Shown here: one piece after another, positions 1 through 9,983 of the stretch
How the letters are laid out: each line of letters starts with the position of its first letter
Position numbering within the stretch: position 1 is the first letter of the stretch
Assembly (NCBI GenBank): GCA_003221455.1
Contig: QHRX01000200.1
Location: 1-42,971 of the forward strand
Source: Candidatus Rokuibacteriota bacterium
GTDB lineage: Bacteria; Methylomirabilota; Methylomirabilia; Rokubacteriales; CSP1-6
Direction: 5' to 3'
DNA: 42,971 bases
Notes under the pieces: generated by a model
The model's database searches: none
The model's input: only the letters and a program-made list of their open reading frames with translations
Told to the model about the DNA's origin: nothing
Made by a program: the position numbers and the translations under genes

Positions 1-43
1 CCCGGCCTCACCTATCAACTTCCGTGTCTGCCAGGGGGAAGCG

Positions 44-1249
44 ATGAAGACCCACCGCGCGCGCGGCGTCGTCTACGTGGCCCTCGTCGCCTTCGCCGCC
101 CTGTGCCCCTGGCCGCCGGCCGGCTCTCGAGTGGCCGCCCAGGGGAAGGGCACGATCAAGATCGCGACCCAGAGCCCGCTCTCCGGCGGCCAGGCCGCGC
201 TCGGCGAAGGCATCAAGCTCGGCGCCCAGCTCGCGCTCGAGAAGTTCCGGGGCCCGCTGGAGAAGATGGGCTTCGCCGTCGAGCTGGTGCCGTTCGACGA
301 CCAGGCGAAGCCCGACGTCGGCGTCGCGAATGCGAAGAACCTCATCGCGGACACGAACGTTCTCGTCGTGATCGGCCATCTCAACTCGGGCGTGGCGATC
401 CCGGCCTCCGAGGTCTACAAGGACGCGTCGCTGGCGATGATCTCACCGGCCAACACGAACCCGACCGTCACCGACCGCGGATACTCGAACGTCTTTCGCG
501 TCTGCGGCCGGGACGATGTCCAGGGGGCCGTCGGCGCCGAGTTCGCCAAGAGCCTCGGCGTCAAGACTGCCTACGTGATCCACGACAAGACCACGTACGG
601 CCAGGGGGTGGCGGAGTTCTTCAAGGCCGAGGCCGAGAAGAAGGGGATCAAAATCCTCGGCTTCGAGGGCTCTGAGGAGAAGTCGAACTTCGACCCGATC
701 ATCACGCCGGTCAAGGCGCGCAACCCCGAGCTCATCTACTTCGGCGGACTCTACGACCAGGCCGGCCCGTTCTTCAGCCAGGCCCGGGAGAAGGGCGCCA
801 AGTCGAGGTTCATGGGGCCCGATGGCCTGGACTCCTCGGACCTCGCCAAGATCGCGGGCAAGGCCGTAGTCGGCATGTACTACACCTCGGTCGCGGGCCC
901 GGTCTCGGTCTACCCGCAGGCGAGGCAGTTCGCCGAGGAATACCGGAAGAAGTTCGGCAAGAACCCGGAGCCGTTCGCGGCCCAGGCCTATGACGCCACC
1001 GCCATCGCCCTCCGGGGGATCGCCGCCGCCGCCAAGGGCGGCCGCCGCCCCGAGCGCGAGGAGGTGGCGGCGGCCATCCACGCCGTGAAATACACCGGCA
1101 TCACCGGCACGATCGAGTTCGACAAGAAGGGCGACCCCAAGAAGGCGCTCTACTTCGTCCTGCAGGTCACCTCGGACAACCCGGAGAAGTGGGGAGAGAA
1201 TCGGGAAGTGAAGCGGCTGCTGATCGCCACCCCGGCGCCGAAGATGTAG
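44..1249 (+). CDS. livK: Branched-chain amino acid ABC transporter, periplasmic substrate-binding protein (LivK-like)
   Basis: This is the periplasmic binding component of a LIV-type (HAAT family) importer for branched-chain amino acids or related amides. The 401-residue protein begins with a basic, hydrophobic signal peptide (about residues 1-32, probable cleavage after RVAA). No lipobox cysteine is visible, so it is probably soluble in the periplasm. The mature part opens with the family motif TIKIATQSPLSGGQAALGEG and continues as a type I periplasmic binding fold (IGHLNSGVAIPASEVY, then SPANTNPTVTD). The ATG at 44 is preceded by a GGGGGAAG ribosome-binding site. It is the first gene of a five-gene plus-strand liv operon. 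The true ligand cannot be read from sequence; urea or short-chain amides are alternatives. Confidence 0.93.
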   Translation: MKTHRARGVVYVALVAFAALCPWPPAGSRVAAQGKGTIKIATQSPLSGGQAALGEGIKLGAQLALEKFRGPLEKMGFAVELVPFDDQAKPDVGVANAKNLIADTNVLVVIGHLNSGVAIPASEVYKDASLAMISPANTNPTVTDRGYSNVFRVCGRDDVQGAVGAEFAKSLGVKTAYVIHDKTTYGQGVAEFFKAEAEKKGIKILGFEGSEEKSNFDPIITPVKARNPELIYFGGLYDQAGPFFSQAREKGAKSRFMGPDGLDSSDLAKIAGKAVVGMYYTSVAGPVSVYPQARQFAEEYRKKFGKNPEPFAAQAYDATAIALRGIAAAAKGGRRPEREEVAAAIHAVKYTGITGTIEFDKKGDPKKALYFVLQVTSDNPEKWGENREVKRLLIATPAPKM

Positions 1250-1297
1250 AGCGCGGCGCGGCCGCCGCCGCCCCCACCCGCCCGTCGCGTCCACTCG

Positions 1298-2269
1298 ATG
1301 GACTACCCGCTCCTTCTCGGGATCTTTCCCCAGGTCCTGCTCGACGGCTTGATCCTCGGCTTCATGTACGCCCTCGTCGCGCTCGGCTACACGATGGTGT
1401 ACGGCGTGCTCGAGTTCATCAACTTCGCCCACTCGGAGATCTTCGTCACCGGCGCCTTCGTCGGCGTCGAGATCCTCCTGAGCCTCCAGCACGCCGGCCT
1501 CCTCGACCGCGTATCCCCCGTCCTCGTGCTGCTCCTCATCCTGGGGGCGGGGATGACGGTCAGCGGCCTGCTGGCCGTCGCCGTCGAGCGGATCGCCTAC
1601 CGGCCGCTCCGGGGCGCGCCCCGGCTCATCCCGCTGATCTCGGCCATCGGCGTCTCCTTCTTCCTTCAGGACCTCATCCGGCTCGTCGAGAGCGTCTGGC
1701 GGAACGCGTTCAACCTTGTGTATCCGGGGCTCGAGCCCCTGAACCGGCGGTTCGAGCTGACCGCGACCGTCGACGTCTCGGTCAAGGCGCTCGTAGTCAT
1801 TGCCGCCTCGCTGCTGATGCTCCTCGCCCTCCACCTGCTGGTGAACAAGACCCGGCTCGGCACGGCGATCCGGGCGGTCGCCGAGGACCAGGCCACGGCG
1901 AGCCTCATGGGCATCAACGTCGACCGGATGATCTCGATCACCTTCCTCATCGGGGGGGCGATGGGCGGTGCGGCCGGCGTGCTCTTCGGCGTCCAGTACA
2001 GTCTGATCAACCCCTACACGGGCTTCACTCCCGGCCTCAAGGCCTTCACCGCGGCCGTGCTGGGCGGCATCGGCAACATCCCCGGCGCGATGACCGGAGG
2101 CCTCGTCCTCGGCCTGCTCGAGGCGTTCGCCGCCTCCTACCTGTCGCTCCTGACGGGGGGGGCGTTCGGCGCCGAGTACAAGGACATCTTCGCCTTCTCC
2201 GTGCTGATCCTCATCCTGATCTTCCGTCCTCAGGGGCTCCTGGGCGAAGTGGTGCGGGGGCGGGCGTGA
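1298..2269 (+). CDS. livH: Branched-chain amino acid ABC transporter permease LivH
   Basis: This is an inner-membrane permease of the LivH/HAAT family that pairs with LivM to form the channel. The 323 residues are strongly hydrophobic with about eight membrane segments. The N-terminal block (GLILGFMYALVALGYTMVYG, then LEFINFAHSEIF) is diagnostic of LivH. The C-terminal block contains a cytoplasmic coupling motif (RAVAEDQATASLMGIN) and the glycine-rich TAAVLGGIGNIPGA stretch followed by the terminal IFRPQGLLGE. It starts 48 bases after livK ends, and no strong ribosome-binding site is visible. Product assignment is secure; substrate is not. Confidence 0.94.
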   Translation: MDYPLLLGIFPQVLLDGLILGFMYALVALGYTMVYGVLEFINFAHSEIFVTGAFVGVEILLSLQHAGLLDRVSPVLVLLLILGAGMTVSGLLAVAVERIAYRPLRGAPRLIPLISAIGVSFFLQDLIRLVESVWRNAFNLVYPGLEPLNRRFELTATVDVSVKALVVIAASLLMLLALHLLVNKTRLGTAIRAVAEDQATASLMGINVDRMISITFLIGGAMGGAAGVLFGVQYSLINPYTGFTPGLKAFTAAVLGGIGNIPGAMTGGLVLGLLEAFAASYLSLLTGGAFGAEYKDIFAFSVLILILIFRPQGLLGEVVRGRA

Positions 2270-2318
2270 TCGGTCCGGCGGCGGCCAGGGGGCCCTCGGT
2301 GCCCGCGGGAGCGCCGTG

Positions 2319-3539
2319 ATGCACGCGGTCGGGGTGCTCGCGCTACTGGCCGCCTCCGGGTACGCGGTGTCCGTCTTTCCGCATTCGATCCTCGCGTTCC
2401 TGCTCTTCCAGGCATCGATCCTGGCGCTCTATCTTGCGCCGATGCGACGCTGGCTGAAGGTCGCGCTCGCGGTGCTGGCGCTCGGCGTGCTGATGCCGGC
2501 CATCGGCACCGTCAACGGCTACTACCTCGAGGTCGCGACCCAGGTCGGGATCTTCGTGGCCCTCGCCCTCGGCCTCAACATCGTGGTGGGGCTCGCCGGG
2601 TTACTCGACCTCGGCTACGTGGCGTTCTTCGCCGTGGGCGCCTATCTCTGGGCCATCTTCGGCTCTCCCCAGGCCAACCAGATCTTCGGGGGCGGATTCC
2701 CGCTGGCCCCCGGCTGGTTCTTCGTCTTCCTGCTGGTGGGGCTCGCCGTCGCCGCCCTCACGGGCGTGCTGCTCGGCCTGCCCGTCCTCCGGCTGCGCGG
2801 CGACTACCTGGCGATCGTCACGCTCGGGTTCGGCGAGGTCGTCCGAGTGCTCGCGAACAACCTCGACAAGCCCATCAACCTGACCAACGGGCCCAAGGGC
2901 ATCACGCCGATCAGCCGCCCGCCCCTGCCGTTCGATCCGGCGCGGCTGCCCGGGGTGTCCCTGGGCCTCCTCTACTCGCTGTACTTCTACTTCCTGGTCC
3001 TGCTCGTCCTCTTCGTCGTCATCGCGGTGAACCAGCGCCTCGCGGACTCGCACATCGGGCGCGCGTGGGAGGCCATTCGGGAAGACGAGACGGCCGCCCA
3101 GGCGATGGGGGTCCCCTTGGTCCGGACCAAGCTGCTCGCCTTCGCCTGCGGCGCTTCCTTCGCCGGCGTCATCGGCGTCCTCTTCGCGGCCAAACAAGTC
3201 TTCATCAACCCGGAATCCTTCACGTTCCTCGAGTCCATCGGCGTACTCGCGATGGTCATCCTGGGTGGCATGGGCTCGATCCCGGGTCCCGCGCTGGGCG
3301 CGACGATCGTCACCGTCCTCAACCTCCAGGTCCTCAAGGGCCTGTCGCTCTGGCTCAACGACCTGCGGAATTCGGGCACGATCGTCTTCGGCTACAACCT
3401 GGCCGACCTCCCCACCCAGCTCGAGCCGGCCAAGTACGAGCGCATGGTCTTCGGCCTCATTCTCGTGCTGATGATGATCTTCCGGCCGGAGGGTATCCTC
3501 CCCGCCCGCCGGCGCCGCCGCGTGCTTGTCGATGACTGA
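2319..3539 (+). CDS. livM: Branched-chain amino acid ABC transporter permease LivM
   Basis: This is the second membrane permease of the LIV transporter. It is about 406 residues, longer than LivH because of extra N-terminal membrane segments (residues 1-60). The LivM core follows, with motifs such as LNIVVGLAGLLDLGYVAFFAVGAY near residue 90, the coupling loop AIREDETAAQAMGV, and VILGGMGSIPGPALGA. It ends in the usual IFRPEGILP. An overlapping GTG at 2316 is also possible, but the ATG at 2319 is better spaced from the GGGAG at 2307-2311. It lies 49 bases downstream of livH and about 200 bases before livG. Confidence 0.93.
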   Translation: MHAVGVLALLAASGYAVSVFPHSILAFLLFQASILALYLAPMRRWLKVALAVLALGVLMPAIGTVNGYYLEVATQVGIFVALALGLNIVVGLAGLLDLGYVAFFAVGAYLWAIFGSPQANQIFGGGFPLAPGWFFVFLLVGLAVAALTGVLLGLPVLRLRGDYLAIVTLGFGEVVRVLANNLDKPINLTNGPKGITPISRPPLPFDPARLPGVSLGLLYSLYFYFLVLLVLFVVIAVNQRLADSHIGRAWEAIREDETAAQAMGVPLVRTKLLAFACGASFAGVIGVLFAAKQVFINPESFTFLESIGVLAMVILGGMGSIPGPALGATIVTVLNLQVLKGLSLWLNDLRNSGTIVFGYNLADLPTQLEPAKYERMVFGLILVLMMIFRPEGILPARRRRRVLVDD

Positions 3540-3739
3540 GGGGCGGTGTGGCCGACGGCGCCGCATCGCGCGCGCCGCTCGCGGGGAGTCGCTAGTGCGG
3601 GGGCGGACCGCGAGCGGAGTTCATCGCACGCCCCGCCGCCGTGGGCCGCACCGCGGCCTCGGGGCGAGGCCGGCCCGATGATCGGAACGAGCGACGGCGC
3701 GCCCTGGCTCCTGAGGCCGCGGGAGCCGTCCGCCCGCCC

Positions 3740-4505
3740 ATGACGACCCTCCTCCGCGCCGAGGGTGTGACCAAGGCGTTCGGCGGGCTCGTCGCCGTCA
3801 ACAAGGTGGAGTTCGCGATCCAGCCCCACCGTATCGTCTCGATCATCGGTCCCAACGGTGCCGGGAAGACGACCCTCTTCAACATCGTCACCGGGCTGGA
3901 CGTGCCGGAGTCCGGAACGGTGATCTTCCGCGAGAGGTCGCTCGTCGGTCTCCGGCCCGACGAGATCACGGCGTCCGGAATCTGCCGGACGTTTCAGAAC
4001 ATCCGGCTCTTCGCCAACATGACCGCGATTGAGAACGTGCTGGTCGGCATGCACACGCGCGTCGGACTCGGGCTCCGCGACGTGCTCGCGCGCGGCCGGC
4101 GTTTCCGGACAACCGAGGAGAGCCTCTCGCGGCAGGCCGCCGAGCTCCTCACGGTGGTAGGGCTCCGGGCCAAGGCCAATGAGGTCGCGCGTCACCTCCC
4201 GTACGGCGACCAGCGACGGCTCGAGATTGCTCGCGCCCTCGGCGCCGGTCCCTCCCTCCTGCTGCTGGACGAGCCGACCGCGGGCATGACGCAAGGCGAG
4301 GCCGGCCTGCTGATGGCCCTCCTCCGCCGCCTGATCGGCGAGTTTCACCTCACGGTGCTCCTCATCGAGCACAACATGCGCGTCGTCATGGGGGTCTCCG
4401 ACCGTGTCATCGTCCTGGACCATGGCGAGAAGATCGCCGAGGGCGACCCGGCCGAGGTGAGACGTGACCCGCGCGTGATCGAGGCCTACCTGGGGCGCCG
4501 GGCGC

Positions 4506-4513
<8 letters not shown>
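3740..4513 (+). CDS. livG: Branched-chain amino acid ABC transporter ATP-binding protein LivG
   Basis: This is the cytoplasmic ATPase subunit that powers the LivHM permease pair. With the ATG at 3740 the protein is 257 residues, the normal LivG size. An earlier in-frame ATG at 3641 would add 33 arginine-rich residues with no family similarity. Visible motifs are the Walker A GPNGAGKT (38-45), the LivG-type signature region LPYGDQRRLEIARAL, Walker B LLLLDEPTAGM, and the H-loop in LIEHNMRVVM. It ends by overlapping livF by 8 bases, so the two ATPases are probably translationally coupled. The roughly 200 bases upstream of this gene contain no other recognisable gene. Confidence 0.94.
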
Positions 4514-5210
<697 letters not shown>

Positions 5211-5451
5211 CGCCGACGGGCGTCCCGGCGCGCCCGGCCCAACCGTCAGGGGCGCGGCGGCAGCGGCCGCGCGGGGCCTCGCGCTCGCGCGAGACCGACT
5301 CGGGCGAGGGCGGCCCCGCCACGAGCCAGAGGATCCTGCCGAACGCTCGCAGGCGCCCTCGAACGTGCGGGGATCGGGGGGGAGGGGCCGGGCCGGATCC
5401 GGGTTGAGCCCGAGCCTCCGCGGGGAGCCTTCCGACCTCCGGCCGCCGTCG

Positions 5452-6345
5452 CTACGAGCCTCCGCCCATCCGTCGCTCGACATCCGCGAGCCGGCTCTCG
5501 GCGCACTCAAAGATCGCGGGGAGGGCCGAGACTACACTGATTCCCTGCACCACCTCGAGGGGGGCCCGGGCATCCTCTTTCGCGTTGTCACGGGCCGCCC
5601 GGGCGGCCGGGCAGGAGTCGAGCACGGGATCGCGGGACACCGAGGCGAACGCGGCAGCGGCGCCCCGCTCGTCGCCGGAGTCGGCGCGCAGCCCGGCGTT
5701 CCAGGCGGTCGCCGCAAGCATGTAGAGATCCATGGTCTCGCGCATGCCGCGCTTGAGCTCGGCGTCGCCCCCGGGGGCGCTCGCGTACCTCTCGACGGTC
5801 CTCTTGGCGTCGAACGCGCGCGGCCCGTACTCCGGGTAGTTCACGTGCGCCTGCACGAGAGACCGCAAGCCCTGCAGGACCCGGAGGACGTCGGCCGCGA
5901 GCTGCGCCTCGTCGGCCGCCGCCGGCGGCGGGGGCGGCGGCTGGGGCGGGGACGCCGGCACGGGGGCGGCAACGCGCGGCGGCGCCTGCTGGACGGGGAC
6001 GCCGGACAGCCGGAGGGGGGCGCTGGACAGCCGCTTTAGGCCCAACCAGGCACCGATCACGACTAGCAACAGGATGACGCCCATGATCGTTCCGCGCGTC
6101 ACCGGGCTCACGCGGGGGGCGGTGGCGGCCTGAGCGCGCTCGCGCGCAAGCCGCAGCTGCGCCGTCTCGTATTCGATGAAGTCCACACCGCACGCGTCGC
6201 ACTTCCCCCCGTGAGGCTGCAGGTGGTGGCACGCGGGACACGCGTAGCGGAGGAGGGTGTGGCAGCGCGTGCAGAACCGCACCGTCTCGAGATTCTCCTG
6301 TCCACACTTGGGACAGGGCGAGCCGGCGGGCGCCGTCTCGGTCAC
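5452..6345 (-). CDS. Double zinc-ribbon, single-pass membrane protein of unknown function
   Basis: The 297-residue protein starts with two zinc ribbons: cysteines 11/14 with 25/28, and 36/39 with 49/52. A basic linker, one membrane segment (about residues 85-102) and a proline/alanine-rich spacer (about 115-140) follow. The C-terminal roughly 150 residues are alpha-helical and probably extracytoplasmic. This layout resembles the zinc-ribbon-TM proteins common in GC-rich environmental bacteria. I do not recognise a named family for the C-terminal part. The start is a GTG at 6345 with only a weak upstream purine run. It converges on livF and is not obviously part of any operon. Confidence 0.75.
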   Translation of the reverse strand: MTETAPAGSPCPKCGQENLETVRFCTRCHTLLRYACPACHHLQPHGGKCDACGVDFIEYETAQLRLARERAQAATAPRVSPVTRGTIMGVILLLVVIGAWLGLKRLSSAPLRLSGVPVQQAPPRVAAPVPASPPQPPPPPPAAADEAQLAADVLRVLQGLRSLVQAHVNYPEYGPRAFDAKRTVERYASAPGGDAELKRGMRETMDLYMLAATAWNAGLRADSGDERGAAAAFASVSRDPVLDSCPAARAARDNAKEDARAPLEVVQGISVVSALPAIFECAESRLADVERRMGGGS

Positions 6346-6908
6346 GCGCCCGTTTCCCGTCGGCGCGCGTCGGCGGCTCCGCGACCGGGCCCAGTGAGGA
6401 ACAGGACAACCCCGCCGGCGAGCAGCACGAGGTGGAGCGGTCGGGCGGTCCGCGACGTCACACGTGAGGGCCAGGGCGCCGATCGGCTCGGGAATGACGA
6501 TGGACGCCTACCGTAGGCGCACACTCCTGATCAGTCTACGGCGGGCCGAGAAGCTTTGGCAAGGATTTTTTGACGACCTGTCACATGCGGCGCTCGCGTC
6601 CACCGAACTCTGGCGTCTCGAAGCCTCTAGGGGGCCGGTGGGGAGCTCCTGCGGCGATCACACTGACGCCCTCACGCTGATCGGCGGGGCGGGTCGTGGC
6701 AGACGCGGGCCGTGACGGGCGCTGGCGCTCGCCTCTCTACGGGCGGGATGGTCCGCGGTTCAGGCGTCTCGCTCGGTTCGCTGCTCGGGTAGCCGCGGCT
6801 CTCCGCGCCGGGGAAACCGCGGACATCAGCCCCCGGGTCCCGCGCGCGGTCGGCACGAACACGGCGGTCGGAGCAGCAGGAAGGGAACGCGGAGCTTCCG
6901 GAGGAGTC
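6346..6908. other. Intergenic region without a convincing gene
   Basis: About 560 bases between the zinc-ribbon gene and the pilin operon. A plus-strand reading frame from 6491 to 6715 exists, but it has no family similarity that I recognise, no good ribosome-binding site and weak codon bias. A T-rich stretch (ATTTTTTG near 6566-6573) stands out in otherwise GC-rich sequence. It has only a 3-4 base hairpin before it, so I do not call it a terminator. Confidence 0.5.
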
Positions 6909-7301
6909 TTAGCAGTTACCGGCGCATTGCGCGCGCAACGTCTCGAAGGTGGTACTTTGGGTCGCGCCCGAGCCGCTCGGCCAGGTCACCGTCAGGGTGA
7001 TCCGAGCCAGCCCATTGGGCGACGGGGTCGCCCCGACCGTCGCGATCGTCCACGACCGCGTCACGCCGGGGGCCGGGCTATCCGATCCGGTGGCCGGTCC
7101 CGGATTGAACGGTTGGTTTCTGAGCTGCTCGAAGAGCTGTCTCCCCACTTCCGTCGCGGTCGATTGGCCTCCGCTGAACACCACGCTCAGGTAGCCGGCC
7201 GTGACCGAGTTCATCAGCGCAAGGATGCCGACCACGAGAATCGTGATCGCGATCAGGACTTCGATGAGCGTCATGCCGCGTTCGTCTCGCCAGGCTGCCA
7301 T
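6909..7301 (-). CDS. pilV: Type IV pilus minor pilin / modification protein PilV-like
   Basis: A 130-residue class III prepilin. The short basic leader ends in ERG, then MTLIEVLIAITILVVGILAL: prepilin peptidase would cut after Gly9 and methylate Met10, and Glu14 is the conserved Glu5 of the mature pilin. The C-terminal domain is small and beta-rich, and has two cysteines in the terminal AQCAGNC. The ATG at 7301 leaves 8 bases after the upstream stop; an ATG at 7325 (8 residues longer, upstream AGAAGG) is an alternative. It is the last gene of the fimT-pilW-pilX-pilV operon. Minor pilins of this set prime assembly of type IV pili in the inner membrane and periplasm. Confidence 0.85.
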   Translation of the reverse strand: MAAWRDERGMTLIEVLIAITILVVGILALMNSVTAGYLSVVFSGGQSTATEVGRQLFEQLRNQPFNPGPATGSDSPAPGVTRSWTIATVGATPSPNGLARITLTVTWPSGSGATQSTTFETLRAQCAGNC

Positions 7302-7309
7302 TGGTGGCC

Positions 7310-9106
7310 CTAACTCCGCGCCCATCGGCCCTTCTGCATGACGACGCCCTTCGGCGTCCCCGGAGGAATCGTGGTATCGAACAGGGTGTCGTAGCTCCAG
7401 TTCCGCACGGGGGCATTGTAGTAGACGCCCGTGTTCTGCCAGGGCTGCGTCACCTGCTGGCTGTGCCAGAGGTTGACCAGGGACCCGGAGTAGTTGATCG
7501 TCACGCCGCTCCAGTTCTCGAGGAACCGGATGTCGTTCTCGAGCTGACCGTTGCCGGCACCTGACGTGGACTCGTTGCTCGGGCCCGTGGCGATGGCCGC
7601 GTTCACGGAGGTCGCCGTCGGGGTTCGCGAGCCCAGCGTCGAGCTGCTGGTCGCGGCGTTGGCGTCGCTCCAGTTGTTCGACAGCACGGTCACCGCATCG
7701 GCCAGGACCGCGGCCGGCGATTGGGTCGCGGGGAGGCCCGGGTTGTAGTCCCCCTGGATATACACGGGATTCTGCGACACGACCGTCAGGCCCTTGGTCG
7801 GCAGCGTGGTGGTCCCGGCGTTCGCCCCGTTCACCAGCCGCACCGCGGGGCACGCGAGGGTCTTGTTCGAGCTGCACGGCGTCGACGGGCCGAAGCTGTT
7901 CGTCGTGGACGCCACGTAGACCATCCCGTTCCAATTGGTGAGACACCCGCTCGAGCAGGACCCTCCTCCCGAGACCGGCACGGCCGTGTTCAGCTTGCTG
8001 ACGTCCACCTGCGTGACCGCCATCATCTGGCCTTCGCGGGAGTCGAAGAAGGTGCTGGTCGTGGTAATCGTGCCGGCCGGCAGCGTCACGGGGTTGCCGT
8101 TCTGGTCGGTCGCCACGCCGTTCACGATGCGGAGGTCCGCCTGCGTGTAGAGTTTCGCCGCCGTGAGCGCGGAGGAGTCGCCTACCAGGGGCATCTCGAT
8201 CAGCGTGTGGGCCTGCTTGTCCGGGTTACAGGGGTTGTTGAACAGCGACGGCACTGGCGGCGTGATCTCGGTGATCCCCATCGCGCTGTCCTTCACCATG
8301 CCCCCGAAGGTGCTCTGGGCTTGGGCCTGCCACTGGGAGGCCGTCCAGCTGCCGGTGAAGTTTTGCTTGTCGACATGGTCGAAGTTCAACGTCTTGTAGA
8401 CACCGTTGGCGTTCATGATCTGAGGGTTGCCGTTGAGCCCCTCCACGCCGCTGCTCTTGATGGTGCGGTAGATGTTCCCGGCCGTCGCCATGCGCGAGTT
8501 GACCTGGAGCGTGGCACCGGGCGCCATATAGATATTGCTGTTCGCGAAGATCGGCCCGTTCAGCGTCATGTTCGCGCCGGGGGCGATCTCGAGATCCACG
8601 CCCTTGCCGTAAAACACGGCGAACTGGAAGAGGGGCACCTGGATGTACTGGAAGACCTGGGTGAGGCTCGACTGGGTGCCTCCCGCCGCCGCGACCTGGG
8701 CGGCGATCTGATAATCCGTCGCGATGCCCTTCATGCCCGCGTAGGGACCGGTCGCGATCTGGATTTGATAGGGCGCCGGGCTCAGCTGTGTCACCGAGTA
8801 GGCGCTGAAGCTGAGGCCGGGGCTCGTGAGCGTCGGCGCCGTGATCGTGGCGAGCTGCGTACCCGTCGGCGCGGGGGTGCTCACCAAGAGCGCCCGCAAT
8901 CCGACCACCCCCGACTCGAGCCCGCCGTCGGCGGCGTAGAACGCCTTGCTGTAGTCCTTCCAGTTCGCCGACGACGCGACCTCGGTCGTGCCGAGGGTCA
9001 GCAGCGTGAGGCCCAACACCGACAGGGCCGCCAGGATGACAAGAGAGAGGACCAAAGCGTAGCCGTGTTCGGCTCTCAGCAGGTGCCGTGCTTGAAGTCG
9101 CGTCAT
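7310..9106 (-). CDS. pilX: Large PilX-type pilus assembly protein
   Basis: A 598-residue protein with the PilX N-terminal signature: a short leader ending EHG, then a hydrophobic helix (YALVLSLVILAALSVLGLTL). The Glu5 found in classical pilins is absent, as is usual for PilX. The block KAFYAADGGLESG after the helix is the typical PilX/pilus-assembly motif. The remaining roughly 500 residues are Ser/Thr/Asn/Gly-rich and probably beta-structured, much longer than Pseudomonas PilX (about 200 residues). The ATG at 9106 is chosen for the upstream GGAGG; a GTG at 9160 overlapping the pilW stop would add 18 residues. Cysteines cluster in GGSCSSGCLT and TPCSSNKTLACP, suggesting disulfides outside the cytoplasm. 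Confidence 0.85.
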   Translation of the reverse strand: MTRLQARHLLRAEHGYALVLSLVILAALSVLGLTLLTLGTTEVASSANWKDYSKAFYAADGGLESGVVGLRALLVSTPAPTGTQLATITAPTLTSPGLSFSAYSVTQLSPAPYQIQIATGPYAGMKGIATDYQIAAQVAAAGGTQSSLTQVFQYIQVPLFQFAVFYGKGVDLEIAPGANMTLNGPIFANSNIYMAPGATLQVNSRMATAGNIYRTIKSSGVEGLNGNPQIMNANGVYKTLNFDHVDKQNFTGSWTASQWQAQAQSTFGGMVKDSAMGITEITPPVPSLFNNPCNPDKQAHTLIEMPLVGDSSALTAAKLYTQADLRIVNGVATDQNGNPVTLPAGTITTTSTFFDSREGQMMAVTQVDVSKLNTAVPVSGGGSCSSGCLTNWNGMVYVASTTNSFGPSTPCSSNKTLACPAVRLVNGANAGTTTLPTKGLTVVSQNPVYIQGDYNPGLPATQSPAAVLADAVTVLSNNWSDANAATSSSTLGSRTPTATSVNAAIATGPSNESTSGAGNGQLENDIRFLENWSGVTINYSGSLVNLWHSQQVTQPWQNTGVYYNAPVRNWSYDTLFDTTIPPGTPKGVVMQKGRWARS

Positions 9107-9156
9107 AGTCTTACTGCCCTCCGTCTGTCGTAGGTTGAGCGGTCGACCGGTCGTCG

Positions 9157-9978
9157 TCACGGGAGATTCCTCGGCCGAACGTAGGTCGTCACCGTGAAGC
9201 TACGGGCGTTGCAGGGATTCGGCGCCGTCGATTGCGCCGTCATCGTGATCGCCACCCGCCGAATGTTGGCGAGATTGGCCGAGAGATTCGACGTGAGGAT
9301 CGCGGTGTCCGTGGTGTCGAAATAGCTGAACTGCTGCACCTGCACCCCCGTGGCCAGCGTCTGCGGCCCCGTCCCGTCGCCCGGATCCTTGGACAGCGTG
9401 TTGCCCGCCCACGAGTAGGTGACCGGCAGCGGCCGCCCGACGACCGCGCCCGCCGGGTAGGCGTTCGCGAGCCCTGTCCCGTTGAGGGTAATGGTCGGGC
9501 CCACGATGGTCTTGACGGTCTGGGTCTCCGAGGTGCTGCCGCTGCTCAGATAGAGCGAATCGCTCGGGTTGATCCCCAGACCGCCCGCCACCGTGAGGAT
9601 CTTGGTCCCGGCGGCCGCCGCCGTCGAGAGCGTGGTCGACACGTTGTTGAGATCGGCCCAGAAGGTGATCGAGGTCTGACTCGCCCCCGTGACCGCGGTC
9701 AGCGCCGGCGGGTAGCCATAGCCCACGAGCCGCAGATCCTCTTCCATCAGCATCGCGGTCCGCGCCGACTGCTGGGCCTGCGCCTGGTTCTCACCCGTGA
9801 CGAACACCGTGTTGCTGCTCACCTGGACCCCGACCAGCGCCGCCATCACCAGCCCCATGATCGCCATCGTCACGAGCAGCTCGGTGAGGGTGAACCCCCG
9901 GCGGTCATGCCACGCCGCCGCGAGGCCGCGGTGAGGTCGGGGGAGGCTGGAGCGCCGTTCGTGGGTGACCATCGCCAT
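9157..9978 (-). CDS. pilW: Type IV pilus minor pilin PilW-like
   Basis: A 273-residue prepilin-like protein. The leader ends DRRG and is followed by FTLTELLVTMAIMGLVMAAL (cleavage after Gly28, Glu33 is the conserved Glu5). The next segment, ENQAQAQQSARTAMLMEEDLRLVGYG, is the standard PilW region after the helix, and the rest is a beta-rich Thr/Ser-rich domain. The ATG at 9978 follows the fimT stop by only 5 bases; a GTG at 9981 is equally possible. PilW acts with FimT, PilV and PilX in the minor-pilin complex at the pilus tip. Confidence 0.87.
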   Translation of the reverse strand: MAMVTHERRSSLPRPHRGLAAAWHDRRGFTLTELLVTMAIMGLVMAALVGVQVSSNTVFVTGENQAQAQQSARTAMLMEEDLRLVGYGYPPALTAVTGASQTSITFWADLNNVSTTLSTAAAAGTKILTVAGGLGINPSDSLYLSSGSTSETQTVKTIVGPTITLNGTGLANAYPAGAVVGRPLPVTYSWAGNTLSKDPGDGTGPQTLATGVQVQQFSYFDTTDTAILTSNLSANLANIRRVAITMTAQSTAPNPCNARSFTVTTYVRPRNLP

Positions 9979-9983
9979 CACCC

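Noticed and set aside
443-1834. Long antisense reading frames over the liv genes and, similarly, over most other genes (for example 7721-9133, 21947-24451, 32067-33635)
   Set aside because: They are shadows caused by high GC content: Arg/Gly/Ala/Asp-rich, without family similarity, and each covers a well-supported gene on the other strand.
6566-6573. T-rich run as a terminator
   Set aside because: The preceding inverted repeat is only 3-4 bases, and no gene ends just before it on the plus strand.
6491-6715. Plus-strand small ORF starting MTMDAYRRR
   Set aside because: Weak codon bias, no ribosome-binding site and no similarity that I can recognise.
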